64,000 bases of DNA from Phyllobacterium sp. YR531 (GCF_000282595.1 NZ_AKIZ01000019.1:62001-126000); one strand, 5' to 3'. Counted from the stretch's first letter, positions 8,757 through 17,277 are shown. Made by a program: numbers and translations. Notes: generated by a model from the letters alone, not told the origin.

Positions 8757-9865
8757 GCTGCTACTCCCTGCTGTGCTGTACCTGCCTTACGGATGAGTGC
8801 ACCGCTGGCCTTGTCGAAAAGGAACGCGGTCCTGCCATCAATCACGATATGAGCCGGGCCGGATACCGGACCCGGTGTTCCTGCAGGTCGTGAAACCAGC
8901 ACTTCGCGTTTGCCCACAGTCAGCACCAGCGTGACAGTTTTCTCGTTGAGCGGCGTTTCTGCCTCAACCTCGATGGGAACGGCACCTTTCGCGGTATCCT
9001 TGGCGAAACTGATCGATTCGGGTCGAATGCCAATCACGCAAGACTGTCCTGCAACGCTGTCCGGCATGCCCGGCAAAGCAACCCTGACTTTGGAAATCTC
9101 GACATAAACGCCTTCAATGTCTTTTTGCGGCGTCACATCAAGCAGGTTGATCGTCGGGTCACCGAACAGGCTGGCGATCCCGATATCCGCCGGTGCGTTA
9201 TAGATTTCTTCCGGTGTGCCGATCTGGCGGATTTTGCCATTGGCCATAACGGCTATGCGATCACCAAGCGCCATGGCTTCCTTATAGTCCTGCGTCACAT
9301 AGACGACAGTTGCGCCCTGTGAGGCGAGCAGGCGCGGCAGTTCCAGCCGCATCTCAAAACGTAGCTTGGCATCGACATTGCGCAAGGGATCATCAAGCAG
9401 AAGCAGTGGCGGCGAGCCCGCAAGCGCGCGAGCAAGTGCCGTGCGCTGCTTTTGCCCGTTCGACAGCGCTTTGGGATGATGCGACAGCACATGATCAATC
9501 TTGAGCAGCTTCGCCACCTTACCCACACCGGACTTTATGGCGTCGGCCGATGACCGCGTGGCTGTCAAAGGGCTGGCGATATTGTCGTGGGCGCTCATAT
9601 GCGGAAACAGCGCGAAGTTCTGAAACGCCATGCCGATACCGCGATGCTCCGCATCCACATCGGTCATGTCTTCGCCGCCGATGAGGATTTTGCCCTCATC
9701 CGGATCGATCACACCGGCGACGAGACGCAGGAGGACGGTCTTTCCAGCCCCGGAAGGGCCAAACAGAACCAGCGTCTCGCCATTTGCAACATCAAGCGAC
9801 AGATCATCGAGAACCGTATTGGTCTTGTAGCGCTTGACGATATTCCTGAGTTCTAAAGTGGTCAT
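8753..9865 (-). CDS. ABC transporter ATP-binding protein with degenerate catalytic motifs
   Basis: A 370-residue ATPase with Walker A GPSGAGKT at 36-43 and Q82 in the Q-loop. Three normally conserved positions differ: the signature is LSNGQ (134-138) instead of LSGGQ, the Walker B catalytic Glu is Asp (D159 in LLDDP), and the H-loop His is Gln (Q192 in YVTQD). The C-terminal third is a TOBE-type regulatory region. It probably pairs with the neighbouring ATPase to make an asymmetric nucleotide-binding dimer with one hydrolytically weak site. It overlaps that gene by ATGA and lies 4 bases after the permease gene. Confidence 0.88.
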   Translation of the reverse strand: MTTLELRNIVKRYKTNTVLDDLSLDVANGETLVLFGPSGAGKTVLLRLVAGVIDPDEGKILIGGEDMTDVDAEHRGIGMAFQNFALFPHMSAHDNIASPLTATRSSADAIKSGVGKVAKLLKIDHVLSHHPKALSNGQKQRTALARALAGSPPLLLLDDPLRNVDAKLRFEMRLELPRLLASQGATVVYVTQDYKEAMALGDRIAVMANGKIRQIGTPEEIYNAPADIGIASLFGDPTINLLDVTPQKDIEGVYVEISKVRVALPGMPDSVAGQSCVIGIRPESISFAKDTAKGAVPIEVEAETPLNEKTVTLVLTVGKREVLVSRPAGTPGPVSGPAHIVIDGRTAFLFDKASGALIRKAGTAQQGVAA

Positions 9866-9869
9866 ATGA

Positions 9870-10727
9870 TTATCCCTTCACCGCGCCAAGTGACAGGCCT
9901 TCAACGAGGTAACGCTGGGCATAAAGAGCGAGCGCCAGCGTCGGCGTGACCGAAAGCACAATGGCCGAGGCGATCTGGCCGTACTGGATACCTGACGAAG
10001 TGACGAAAGCGAGCGCACCTACTGTGACCGGCTGCTTGTCAGCCGAGGCAAGCACCAGCGCGAAGACGAAATTGTTCCAGGCAAAGATGAAGGCAAGCAG
10101 GCCAGCAGCAGCAATGCCCGGACCAGCAAGCGGCAGAGCGATCTTGCGGAACGTGGCAAACCATGAGTGACCGGCAATGCGATAGGCATATTCGACATCA
10201 GCCGAGATATCTTCGAAGTAGCCGCGTACGATCCAGAGGATCAAAGGCAGGCAGATCAGCTGATAGACCCAGATGAGACCGAAATAAGTATCGGACAGGC
10301 CAAGCCACTGGAAATACTGCGTCAGCGGTAGCAACACCAGAAGCGGTGGCGCAAAGCGGAACGACAAAAGCGTAAACGCAATGTCTTCCGAGCCACGGAA
10401 TTTGTGCCGCGCAAAGGCATAAGCGGCAGGCACGCCAAGCACGAGCGACAGTGCAACCGACGTCACGGAAAGGAAGACGGAATTGCCCAGATTGCGCATG
10501 AAGGCAATATCAAGCGTACCGGCGGATGTAGTCAGCTTGCCTGTAATCAACGCAGCATAGTTGGAAAGTGTCGGCGTGAAAACGATGGATGGCGGTATCT
10601 GCAGGATGGTCTCGTTCGTCTGGAATGACATCAGGAATATCCAGAAGATCGGGAACATGAAGAAGATGACAACCAGCGACAATGCGAGGAAGCGCAGGCT
10701 TTTTTCGAGTGTGGATGTGGTTTCCAT
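9870..10727 (-). CDS. ABC transporter inner-membrane permease (MalG/UgpE type)
   Basis: A 285-residue binding-protein-dependent permease with about six membrane segments. FRKIALPLAGPGIAAAG, the EAA-type cytoplasmic loop that docks on the ATPase, lies in the C-terminal half. The start is placed at the ATG at 10727, preceded by GAGGAGCAC, rather than at a longer in-frame start at 10763 that would run into the upstream permease gene. Ten bases separate it from that gene's stop. It forms the translocation channel together with the other permease. Confidence 0.88.
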   Translation of the reverse strand: METTSTLEKSLRFLALSLVVIFFMFPIFWIFLMSFQTNETILQIPPSIVFTPTLSNYAALITGKLTTSAGTLDIAFMRNLGNSVFLSVTSVALSLVLGVPAAYAFARHKFRGSEDIAFTLLSFRFAPPLLVLLPLTQYFQWLGLSDTYFGLIWVYQLICLPLILWIVRGYFEDISADVEYAYRIAGHSWFATFRKIALPLAGPGIAAAGLLAFIFAWNNFVFALVLASADKQPVTVGALAFVTSSGIQYGQIASAIVLSVTPTLALALYAQRYLVEGLSLGAVKG

Positions 10728-10737
10728 AATGTGCTCC

Positions 10738-11664
10738 TCACGCCTCGCCGCGTGCGCGTTCACGCAGCCGTAGCCAGTTCTTGATGAAGATGTTGGACAG
10801 CAGATAAGTAATGGCCCAAAGGATGACCATCAGTGCCGCTGACCGCCCGACATTCGTCGACTGGAAGAAGTTCAGGTAAGCCTCGACCTGAAACACCGTA
10901 AGTGCATTGCCGGGACCGCCCTGCGTCATCGCATAGATGATGTCGAACTGCTGGATGGAATCGAGCAGGCGGAAAAGCGTTGCGGTGAGGATATAGGGAG
11001 TCAGCATCGGCAGTGTGATGCGGAAGAACACAAAGGTGCGTGGCACACCGTCAAGTGCGGCAGCTTCAAAAGGCTGGGTTGGCAGCGAACGCAAACCGGC
11101 CAGAAGCAGGATCATGATGAACGGCGTATAGACCCAGATATCGACAAGTACGACCGTCAGAAGAGCCGTATCGGGCGACGATGCCCAGCGGAAATTCTGC
11201 AATCCAACCTGATTGGCCAGATAACTGAGAATACCAAAACCCGGGTTGGTCATCAGCTTCCACATCAGTGCAGCAAGCGCCGGCGCTATCATCAGCGGCA
11301 GGAGAAGCATGATCGAAATGAAATTATTGACCCGCGAACGCTTCTGCAAAAGCAGGGCAATGCCCAACCCGAGAAGCAGTTCCAATGTCACGGTGATACC
11401 GGCATAGAGCAACGATATCTTCAGTGTGTTCCAGAAACCCGGGTCATTGAACAGGAAGTTATAATAATTCTCGCCCCAGTTGAACTGGCGGCTCCATGGC
11501 TGACTCAGCCGGTAGCGCTGAAATGAGTAGATGACTGCGGTTACAAACGGAATGAGAATGCCGATGCAGACGAGCAATGCGGGCAAGCTCAGGACATAGG
11601 GCAGCATCTTTCTGCTGATCCTGAACCTTGAAGCCGGCTTTCGGGGAATGGATGGGGAAGCCAA
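10738..11664 (-). CDS. ABC transporter inner-membrane permease (MalF/UgpA type)
   Basis: A permease of about 308 residues with a hydrophobic segment at the N-terminus (YVLSLPALLVCIGILIPF) and five more downstream. FRITLPMLTPYI is the EAA loop. Start choice is open: a TTG at 11664 is preceded at ideal distance by AAGGAG, whereas ATGs at 11697 and 11706 lack a clear ribosome site and would add 11 to 14 residues that include the Shine-Dalgarno itself. The TTG is preferred. The gene is the first after the intercistronic hairpin that follows the binding-protein gene, so its message level may be lower than that of the binding protein. Confidence 0.82.
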   Translation of the reverse strand: MASPSIPRKPASRFRISRKMLPYVLSLPALLVCIGILIPFVTAVIYSFQRYRLSQPWSRQFNWGENYYNFLFNDPGFWNTLKISLLYAGITVTLELLLGLGIALLLQKRSRVNNFISIMLLLPLMIAPALAALMWKLMTNPGFGILSYLANQVGLQNFRWASSPDTALLTVVLVDIWVYTPFIMILLLAGLRSLPTQPFEAAALDGVPRTFVFFRITLPMLTPYILTATLFRLLDSIQQFDIIYAMTQGGPGNALTVFQVEAYLNFFQSTNVGRSAALMVILWAITYLLSNIFIKNWLRLRERARGEA

Positions 11665-11710
11665 TTTAAGCTCCTTATCGTTTAATGAAACACGCATGCC
11701 GCGCACTGGA

Positions 11711-11737
11711 ATACCCGGCGCTCGCAGCGCCGGGTAT
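11711..11737 (-). terminator. Intercistronic stem-loop after the binding-protein gene
   Basis: A perfect 12-base inverted repeat, GC-rich, with a 3-base loop (arms 11711-11722 and 11726-11737). It starts 14 bases past the stop of the solute-binding protein gene and ends before the permease gene. No T-run follows on the minus strand, so it looks like an mRNA-stabilising or partial-termination element rather than a full terminator. Such elements are typical after highly expressed binding-protein genes. Confidence 0.7.
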
Positions 11738-11750
11738 CGACAGAAATGGA

Positions 11751-13193
11751 TCAGCCGAGGCCAGCTTCCTTGAGCTGACGATCAATGCTCTGGGCAAGCT
11801 GGTCCAGCCCCTCATCGATCGGCACTTCCTTGGCAACCATCTTCTGCAATGTCGAAGCCCATTCAGTCGTTACGTCGAAGAACAGCGGCTGCGGTGTGAA
11901 CTTGATGCTTGCACCGGCAGCCGAGGCATCGAACATTTCGACATAGCCCGGATATTTCTTGTTCAGCTTTTCGCGGAACATTTCGTCCTTCCAGATCGAC
12001 TGGCGAACCGGATCAACAAAGTCCATTTTGGTTGCACCGAACAGAGCGTGTTCCGGTCCGGAAGCCCACTGCAGGAAGTACCAGGTAGCATCCTTGTCCT
12101 TCGAGAAGTTGGACATGGCCAGTGACCAGATCCAGATATTCGGTGTTGAGGCCTTGGCTTCCGGATTGGCGGTAAAGGCGGCATAGGAGAGTTTCCCGGC
12201 CATCTTGTTGTCGCCGCCATTCATGAAGTACCCGAGGCAATCGGCATCGAAGATCATGGCTGAAGCACCGGCTCCAAGATCGGTACCGACCTGATACCAG
12301 GTATAGGTAGACCAATCCTTCGGACCGCTTTCCTGAATCATCTGCACCCACTTGGTATGGTATGCCTTTGATTCAGCCGTATTCATTGCTGCCGAAAGCT
12401 TGCCGTCAGCAGAAACATTCAGATCTTTCTGATTGAAGTTGGCATAGCCGGACAGGAAGCCCGGATGGATCGTAGCCCACGAGCGGGAGCCACGTACGCC
12501 GATACCGTAAATGCCGCCAATATCCTTCTGGAGCTTGGCAGATGTCGCGATCATTTCATCAATGTTGCCGGGAACCTGAACACCGGCCTTGTCGAACATT
12601 TCACGGTTATAGGTAATGTTGTTCTGCTCGAATGCCCATGGAATACACCATTGCTTGGCGTCTTCCGAACCGAGCGCGCCGCCGGGAATGCCGTTCCATG
12701 CGCAGGAGTTCTTCACGCCCGGCAGGAAGTCGTTCCAGGCATAATTCGGGTTAGTCTTTTCCGGATCGTTGATCCATTCTTTCAGGTCGGTGATCCAGCC
12801 TGCAGGACCATAGGTCCAGGTCATATATGCGCCGGTCATGAACGCATCATATTCGGTCGAACCAGATGACAGGGCCGCAGTCACCTTGTCAAAATAAACG
12901 TCTTCGGGAAACACGTCATACTTGACGTCAATACCTGTCAAATCCTTGAAATTCTGCAGATTGGCGATCATCGCATCGGCGTAGGGATGCTTGTTCAAGA
13001 GCAGCTTCAAAGACTTGCCGGAATGTTTCTTCCAGTCAAAATCAGCTGCCTGTGCGTTGGTCGACATCATATTCATCAGGGTGCCGGCAGTCGCTGCCGT
13101 AATACCCATCGTTCCGAGACCTTTCAACAGGCCGCGACGATCAACTGATCCGCGCAGGAAAGCGCTGATAAGGTCTTTTTCCTTGTCATGCAT
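11751..13193 (-). CDS. Extracellular solute-binding protein of the ABC importer
   Basis: A 480-residue family 1 periplasmic binding protein. The N-terminus carries DRRGLLKGLG (residues 18-27), then a hydrophobic stretch and a TNAQAAD cleavage region near residues 45-51, which looks like a twin-arginine-type signal with one Arg pair. The mature part shows the GSTEYDAFMTGAY and LGAGASAMIFDAD blocks common in polyol and glycerol-3-phosphate type binding proteins. It delivers substrate to the two permeases. A very strong AAAGGAGGAG ribosome site precedes the ATG, matching the need for excess binding protein. It lies 94 bases downstream of the regulator gene. Confidence 0.88.
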   Translation of the reverse strand: MHDKEKDLISAFLRGSVDRRGLLKGLGTMGITAATAGTLMNMMSTNAQAADFDWKKHSGKSLKLLLNKHPYADAMIANLQNFKDLTGIDVKYDVFPEDVYFDKVTAALSSGSTEYDAFMTGAYMTWTYGPAGWITDLKEWINDPEKTNPNYAWNDFLPGVKNSCAWNGIPGGALGSEDAKQWCIPWAFEQNNITYNREMFDKAGVQVPGNIDEMIATSAKLQKDIGGIYGIGVRGSRSWATIHPGFLSGYANFNQKDLNVSADGKLSAAMNTAESKAYHTKWVQMIQESGPKDWSTYTWYQVGTDLGAGASAMIFDADCLGYFMNGGDNKMAGKLSYAAFTANPEAKASTPNIWIWSLAMSNFSKDKDATWYFLQWASGPEHALFGATKMDFVDPVRQSIWKDEMFREKLNKKYPGYVEMFDASAAGASIKFTPQPLFFDVTTEWASTLQKMVAKEVPIDEGLDQLAQSIDRQLKEAGLG

Positions 13194-13287
13194 TGGTCTT
13201 CTCCTCCTTTATCGGGTATTATGAACCGGATACCCCACCGGTATTTCTCCCAGAATGCGGCCTCCCCGCACCCACCTGCCATTGCTG

Positions 13288-14250
13288 TCAGGTATTGCTA
13301 GCGGCAAGCTGCCGCGCTGTTTTTTCGTCTGTAATCAACCCGTTCAGGCACCGGCTTTCGAGCACCGCGCGGATTGCCCGGACTTTCATGGTGCCACCCG
13401 CCACCGCGATCATTCGCTGGTTCTTCAAATCCTCACGACTCAAGGTAAAGGTGCGATCCGACAGCGTCGTCTGGATCGCCTGTCCGGCATCGTCAAAGAA
13501 ATGCCCAAGCAGCTCGCCGGCTCCCCCTGCCTTCTTGATATCCTCGATCTCGACCTTTTCGATCATGCCCGTGGAAACCAGCGAAGCTTCACGCTCCGCC
13601 GTACCAATACTCACAAGGGAAAGGTTGGCGCTTTTGGCCATGTTGAATATCTCGCGCACGCCACGCTGACTGAAGAGCACATCCATATCCTCGACCGTAT
13701 TGGCGAAGAACGGAACCGGCATGACATAGGCTTCAGCGCCGATACGCTCGGCAAGCCTATGGATCACGTCATGAGGGTTGGCGGAAAACTTGCGGGTCAA
13801 ACCGCCAAGCAGAGAAACGAAACGTACATTGTTGCTGGCTATGCGAGGCAGATAATCAACACAGGCTGCCAGTGTCCGGCCATGCCCCATGCCAATGAGC
13901 AATTCTCCGTCACGCTCAATCTCACGCTTCAGAAACTGTGCTCCGGCGATGCCGAGCGCCTTCAACGGTAATTCTTCCGGATCGAAATCAGGCACGACCT
14001 CGCAATAATCAAGGCCGTAGCGGGTAGACAGTGCCTGTTCCAGCTCCACGCATTCCGAAATTTCACCATCGATATAGACCTTCACCAGCCCATCCTGATT
14101 GGCCTTCATGATGAGTCGGTGGGCTTTGAGGGATGTCAGGCCAAGGCGCTTGGCAACTTCGGATTGGGTGAGACCGCCTGCGTAATGCAACCAGGCAGCG
14201 CGTGCTGCCATGCTGGACTCTTCCTCGCGAAGAGAACTGCCGTTCGCCAT
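13288..14250 (-). CDS. SorC/DeoR-type sugar-binding transcriptional regulator (EryD-like)
   Basis: A 320-residue regulator. The N-terminal helix-turn-helix reads GGLTQSEVAKRLGLTSLKAHR, and the rest is the SorC sugar-phosphate-binding domain of the NagB/RpiA fold with GMGHGRTLAACVDYLPR. The family includes EryD, the erythritol operon regulator, and responds to phosphorylated sugars. The ATG at 14250 has a GGAG site eight bases upstream and is preferred; in-frame starts up to 14313 are possible. As the first gene of the operon it probably regulates its own transcription as well as the transport and catabolic genes. Confidence 0.85.
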   Translation of the reverse strand: MANGSSLREEESSMAARAAWLHYAGGLTQSEVAKRLGLTSLKAHRLIMKANQDGLVKVYIDGEISECVELEQALSTRYGLDYCEVVPDFDPEELPLKALGIAGAQFLKREIERDGELLIGMGHGRTLAACVDYLPRIASNNVRFVSLLGGLTRKFSANPHDVIHRLAERIGAEAYVMPVPFFANTVEDMDVLFSQRGVREIFNMAKSANLSLVSIGTAEREASLVSTGMIEKVEIEDIKKAGGAGELLGHFFDDAGQAIQTTLSDRTFTLSREDLKNQRMIAVAGGTMKVRAIRAVLESRCLNGLITDEKTARQLAASNT

Positions 14251-14581
14251 TGCCTTGTCTCCACCCTGCATGCGTTTTTTGATATTTTTATCTCTTATTG
14301 AAAATAATTTCACGTACTGAAAAATTTGTCAAGCAAGACCGGGATGCTTTCAATGCTCCTGGCGGGTGATCCTGCGCGATGGCTTTTCGGTAAATACGTG
14401 CTGCTTGCCAAAAGTCATGACAATTCACATGCTTGCCGCAATGCAGCAAACCACCAGGCGGCATGTCCGATTGTGAAATCTTTTTGAGGAAAAGTTGGCA
14501 TATGCCCGCGAAAGTGGCGGGTGGCGTCACATTTAAAATGAATTGCCTAAAGTTGGCGGTGAACTCAGTTCCAAGGCCTGA
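14251..14581. other. Intergenic region between sugar operon and guaA operon
   Basis: About 330 bases with no convincing gene. The right part, nearest the regulator, is AT-rich and holds the candidate operator and presumably the promoter of the carbohydrate operon. The rest should contain the end of the guaA transcript; no strong hairpin with a T-run was seen. Confidence 0.5.
14299..14331. promoter_or_regulatory. Candidate operator of the SorC-type regulator
   Basis: An AT-rich stretch upstream of the regulator holds a perfect 5+4+5 inverted repeat, TGAAA-ATAA-TTTCA (14299-14312), and a second related copy TGAAAAATTTGTCA at 14318-14331. Two similar imperfect palindromes about 19 bases apart in front of a regulator gene are consistent with autoregulation. 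The assignment rests on position and symmetry only. Confidence 0.35.
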
Positions 14582-14992
14582 CTATGGTTTGACGCAATCG
14601 AGAATGCTTGTTCGGCAAACAGGCGTTTTCTGACGCTCACCCGGATTGTTCAGCCAAGAATCGTAGGCAAGGCGGAACTCTACATCTTTGTATTGATAGA
14701 CCTTGGCTTGCTTCCCGCTCCTGCTGGCGGCCAAAGCTTGAGGTGTGACCACCAAATGCAAGGCCAGCAATTTGAATACCCACGGCTTGGTGCCCCGATC
14801 TTTCTCGAAGACCTGAACGTGATAGAATGGATCGCCGGTCTGCGGGCTGTTGTAAATGGCGGCCCAACGCACTTTGTGCGGGGTCACCGACAGGACAAGG
14901 TTTTTATCCTGTTCAGCCGCAAAGGCTGTACTGCCCATCCAGAGAAGCAACAGACCGGCACAAGCTCTCAGGCATATCGTCATGCTGCTCAT
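14582..14992 (-). CDS. Small secreted protein of unknown function
   Basis: A 136-residue protein with a clear Sec signal peptide (hydrophobic CAGLLLLWMGSTAFA, cleavage after AFA at about residue 25). The mature part is about 110 residues, rich in aromatic residues and Lys, with two Cys near the C-terminus (CRTSILDC) that could form a disulfide. I do not recognise the family with certainty. It begins 23 bases after guaA on the same strand, so it is probably cotranscribed. A start four codons in (14983) is better placed for a GGGATGA ribosome site and would shorten it slightly. Confidence 0.7.
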   Translation of the reverse strand: MSSMTICLRACAGLLLLWMGSTAFAAEQDKNLVLSVTPHKVRWAAIYNSPQTGDPFYHVQVFEKDRGTKPWVFKLLALHLVVTPQALAASRSGKQAKVYQYKDVEFRLAYDSWLNNPGERQKTPVCRTSILDCVKP

Positions 14993-15015
14993 CCCATATC
15001 AGACGTGGTGAGGTA

Positions 15016-16578
15016 TTACTCCCACTCAATGGTGCCTGGCGGCTTTGACGTGACGTCGTAGACAACGCGGTTGATGCCCTTAACTTCATTGATGATACGG
15101 GTCGCGGCCTGACCAAGGAAGTTCATATCGTAATGATAGAAGTCTGCTGTCATGCCATCAACTGATGTCACCGCACGCAATGCGCAGACGAATTCGTAAG
15201 TCCGGCCATCGCCCATGACGCCAACAGTCTGAACAGGCAGAAGAACTGCGAATGCCTGCCAGATGACATCGTAAAGCCCGGCCTTACGGATTTCATCGAG
15301 ATATACGGCATCGGCTTCACGCAGGATTTCCAGCTTCTCGCGGGTGATGCCGCCCGGGCAACGGATTGCAAGACCCGGACCCGGGAACGGGTGACGGCCG
15401 ATGAAATGATCCGGCAAACCTAACTCCTTGCCGAGCACGCGCACTTCATCTTTGAAGAGTTCGCGCAATGGCTCGACCAGCTGCATGTTCATGCGTTCTG
15501 GAAGACCACCGACATTGTGGTGCGATTTGATTGTCACCGACGGACCGCCAGTGAAAGAAACGCTTTCGATCACATCCGGATAGAGCGTGCCCTGGGCCAA
15601 GAAATCTGCCCCGCCGAGCTTTTTGGCTTCTTCTTCAAAGACTTCGATGAAAAGCCTGCCAATTGTCTTGCGCTTCTTTTCCGGATCACTTTCGCCCTCA
15701 AGCGCGCCAATGAAACGGTCCTGAGCATTTACGAGAATGAGCGGCAGATTGTAGTGCTCGCGGAACATCGCGACCACATCAGCTGCCTCGTTCTTGCGCA
15801 TCAGACCATGATCAACCAATATACATGTGAGCTGGTCGCCAACGGCTTCGTGGATGAGCAAAGCTGCAACGGAAGAATCGACCCCGCCTGAAAGCGCGCA
15901 GATGACCTTCTTGTCACCGACCTGTTTACGGATGAGATCGACGGCCTTTTCGCGATAGGCGGACATGGACCAATCGCTCTCGATACCGGCAATATTATGC
16001 ACGAAATTCTGGAGCAGCTTGGCACCATCCGGCGTGTGCACTACTTCGGGGTGAAACTGTACCGCATAGTATTTTCTGGCTTCGTCAGCGATGGCAGCAA
16101 AGGGTGCGCCAGTCGATGTACCAACAACCTTGAAGCCTTCCGGTATGGAAACAACGCGGTCGCCATGGCTCATCCAGACCTGATGACGCGTGCCCTTGGC
16201 CCAGATGCCGTCAAACAGTGCGCACTCTTCCTGAATATCAAGGAACGCACGGCCAAACTCGCGATGATGGCCACTCTCTACCTTGCCCCCGAGCTGGGCG
16301 CACATGGTCTGCTCACCATAGCAAATGCCGAGCACCGGAACATTGGCGTCGAAGACATCCTGCGGTGCTCGCGGACTGCCGATATCGACTGTCGAATGCG
16401 GGCTGCCTGACAGGATGACAGCCTTCGGCTTGATGCGATGAAACGCTTCCTGCGCTGATTGGAAAGGAACGATCTCGGAATAGACACCGGCTTCGCGAAC
16501 GCGACGCGCAATCAGCTGCGTTACCTGGCTGCCGAAATCGACGATGAGGACTGTATCGGGATGAGTGGGTGTGTTCAT
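15016..16578 (-). CDS. guaA: GMP synthase (glutamine-hydrolysing)
   Basis: A 520-residue GuaA, full length. The class I glutamine amidotransferase domain comes first: GICYGEQTM with the nucleophile Cys, then QFHPEVVHT with the catalytic His and Glu. It is followed by the ATP pyrophosphatase motif [10 protein letters not shown] and the dimerisation domain ending in PPGTIEWE, the invariant GuaA tail. It converts XMP to GMP in the cytoplasm using glutamine and ATP. guaB lies about 12 kb away in the same window, not in an operon with it. Confidence 0.98.
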   Translation of the reverse strand: MNTPTHPDTVLIVDFGSQVTQLIARRVREAGVYSEIVPFQSAQEAFHRIKPKAVILSGSPHSTVDIGSPRAPQDVFDANVPVLGICYGEQTMCAQLGGKVESGHHREFGRAFLDIQEECALFDGIWAKGTRHQVWMSHGDRVVSIPEGFKVVGTSTGAPFAAIADEARKYYAVQFHPEVVHTPDGAKLLQNFVHNIAGIESDWSMSAYREKAVDLIRKQVGDKKVICALSGGVDSSVAALLIHEAVGDQLTCILVDHGLMRKNEAADVVAMFREHYNLPLILVNAQDRFIGALEGESDPEKKRKTIGRLFIEVFEEEAKKLGGADFLAQGTLYPDVIESVSFTGGPSVTIKSHHNVGGLPERMNMQLVEPLRELFKDEVRVLGKELGLPDHFIGRHPFPGPGLAIRCPGGITREKLEILREADAVYLDEIRKAGLYDVIWQAFAVLLPVQTVGVMGDGRTYEFVCALRAVTSVDGMTADFYHYDMNFLGQAATRIINEVKGINRVVYDVTSKPPGTIEWE

Positions 16579-16685
16579 GGCGGGCCTTTAAAGCAAATGT
16601 CGAGTCGGCGCAATGGGTTGCCGGAACCTACTGACAAACTGATTCCGATTGTTAACAGAGCGGGTGAAGAGATTGTGGCAAACTG

Positions 16686-17015
16686 TTAGCGCACGGAACG
16701 TTCAAGGGTCGCAACCACCCATTTGTTCAAGCTTACACCGGCGCGTCGAGCAGCACTTGAAATAGCCTTATGCAGAATGGGCTCCGTGCGGACAACAAAT
16801 TGCCCTGAAAATGGCTTCTCTGGTTCTTCGCCGCGCTGCTTGCAAAACTCGAGATAGTCCTCGACAGATTCTGCAAATGCCTTCTTCAACGTTGCTGCTG
16901 ATGCACCCTGAAAAGTAATCACATCACGCAGATTGACAATCTCACCGTGGAATAAATCGGCATCCTCGTCGAATTCAATGACTGCTTCATATCCCTTATA
17001 GTGCATGGTCGTCAT
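16686..17015 (-). CDS. hicB: HicB-family antitoxin
   Basis: A 109-residue antitoxin. The N-terminal half (YEAVIEFDEDADLFHGEIVNL) is the partial RNase-H-like HicB fold, and the C-terminal part (HKAISSAARRAGVSLNKWV) looks like a ribbon-helix-helix or Arc-type DNA-binding segment. It overlaps the toxin gene upstream by ATGA (17012-17015), the standard HicA-first order. It should neutralise the toxin and bind the operon promoter. Confidence 0.88.
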   Translation of the reverse strand: MTTMHYKGYEAVIEFDEDADLFHGEIVNLRDVITFQGASAATLKKAFAESVEDYLEFCKQRGEEPEKPFSGQFVVRTEPILHKAISSAARRAGVSLNKWVVATLERSVR

Positions 17016-17272
17016 GGCTTTATATCCGCCTCCTGTAGAAAACGCCGGACTGACTTTACGGCGCCTTTATCTGTTTCCTTTTGCGGATGCGGGCGATGAA
17101 ACACAGCGCGCACATTGTTGAGTGCCACACGCACGCGGGACCCACTTCCCTCACTGATCTCGGCACCACACGCCAGACACAATGCTTCGATATCTCGCCA
17201 AACAATTCCTGCAAGAACAGGGTCGGCGAAGATTGCTGCAAGCGTTTCCGCATGCCTCTTGTTGAGCTTCAT
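17012..17272 (-). CDS. hicA: HicA-family mRNA interferase toxin
   Basis: An 86-residue toxin with dsRBD-like HicA features, including EGSGSRVRV and VFHRPHPQKE. The canonical GSHH active-site block of the HicA1 type is replaced by GSGSR, so the catalytic His may be one of those in HRPHP. This is a recurrent HicA subtype, not a decay product: the reading frame is intact. No ribosome site is visible before the ATG, and the upstream bases are very AT-rich. The pair sits alone between guaA and the nucleosidase gene, as an accessory insertion would. Confidence 0.85.
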   Translation of the reverse strand: MKLNKRHAETLAAIFADPVLAGIVWRDIEALCLACGAEISEGSGSRVRVALNNVRAVFHRPHPQKETDKGAVKSVRRFLQEADIKP

Positions 17273-17277
17273 ATAAT

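Noticed and set aside
13194-13287. Terminator between the SorC regulator and binding-protein genes
   Set aside because: Only a weak 6-base stem with a long loop and no T-run was found; the gap mainly holds the strong ribosome site, so readthrough is expected.
1-14250. Calling the carbohydrate locus the erythritol (eryABCD) operon
   Set aside because: EryA-, EryB- and EryD-like genes are present, but no EryC-type isomerase is seen and aldolases plus a second kinase are added, so erythritol is not supported as substrate.
15016-15100. 3' end of guaA as a genomic-island attachment site
   Set aside because: guaA 3' ends are known integration sites in other bacteria, but no integrase, direct repeat or foreign block is adjacent here; the next gene is a small cotranscribed secreted protein.
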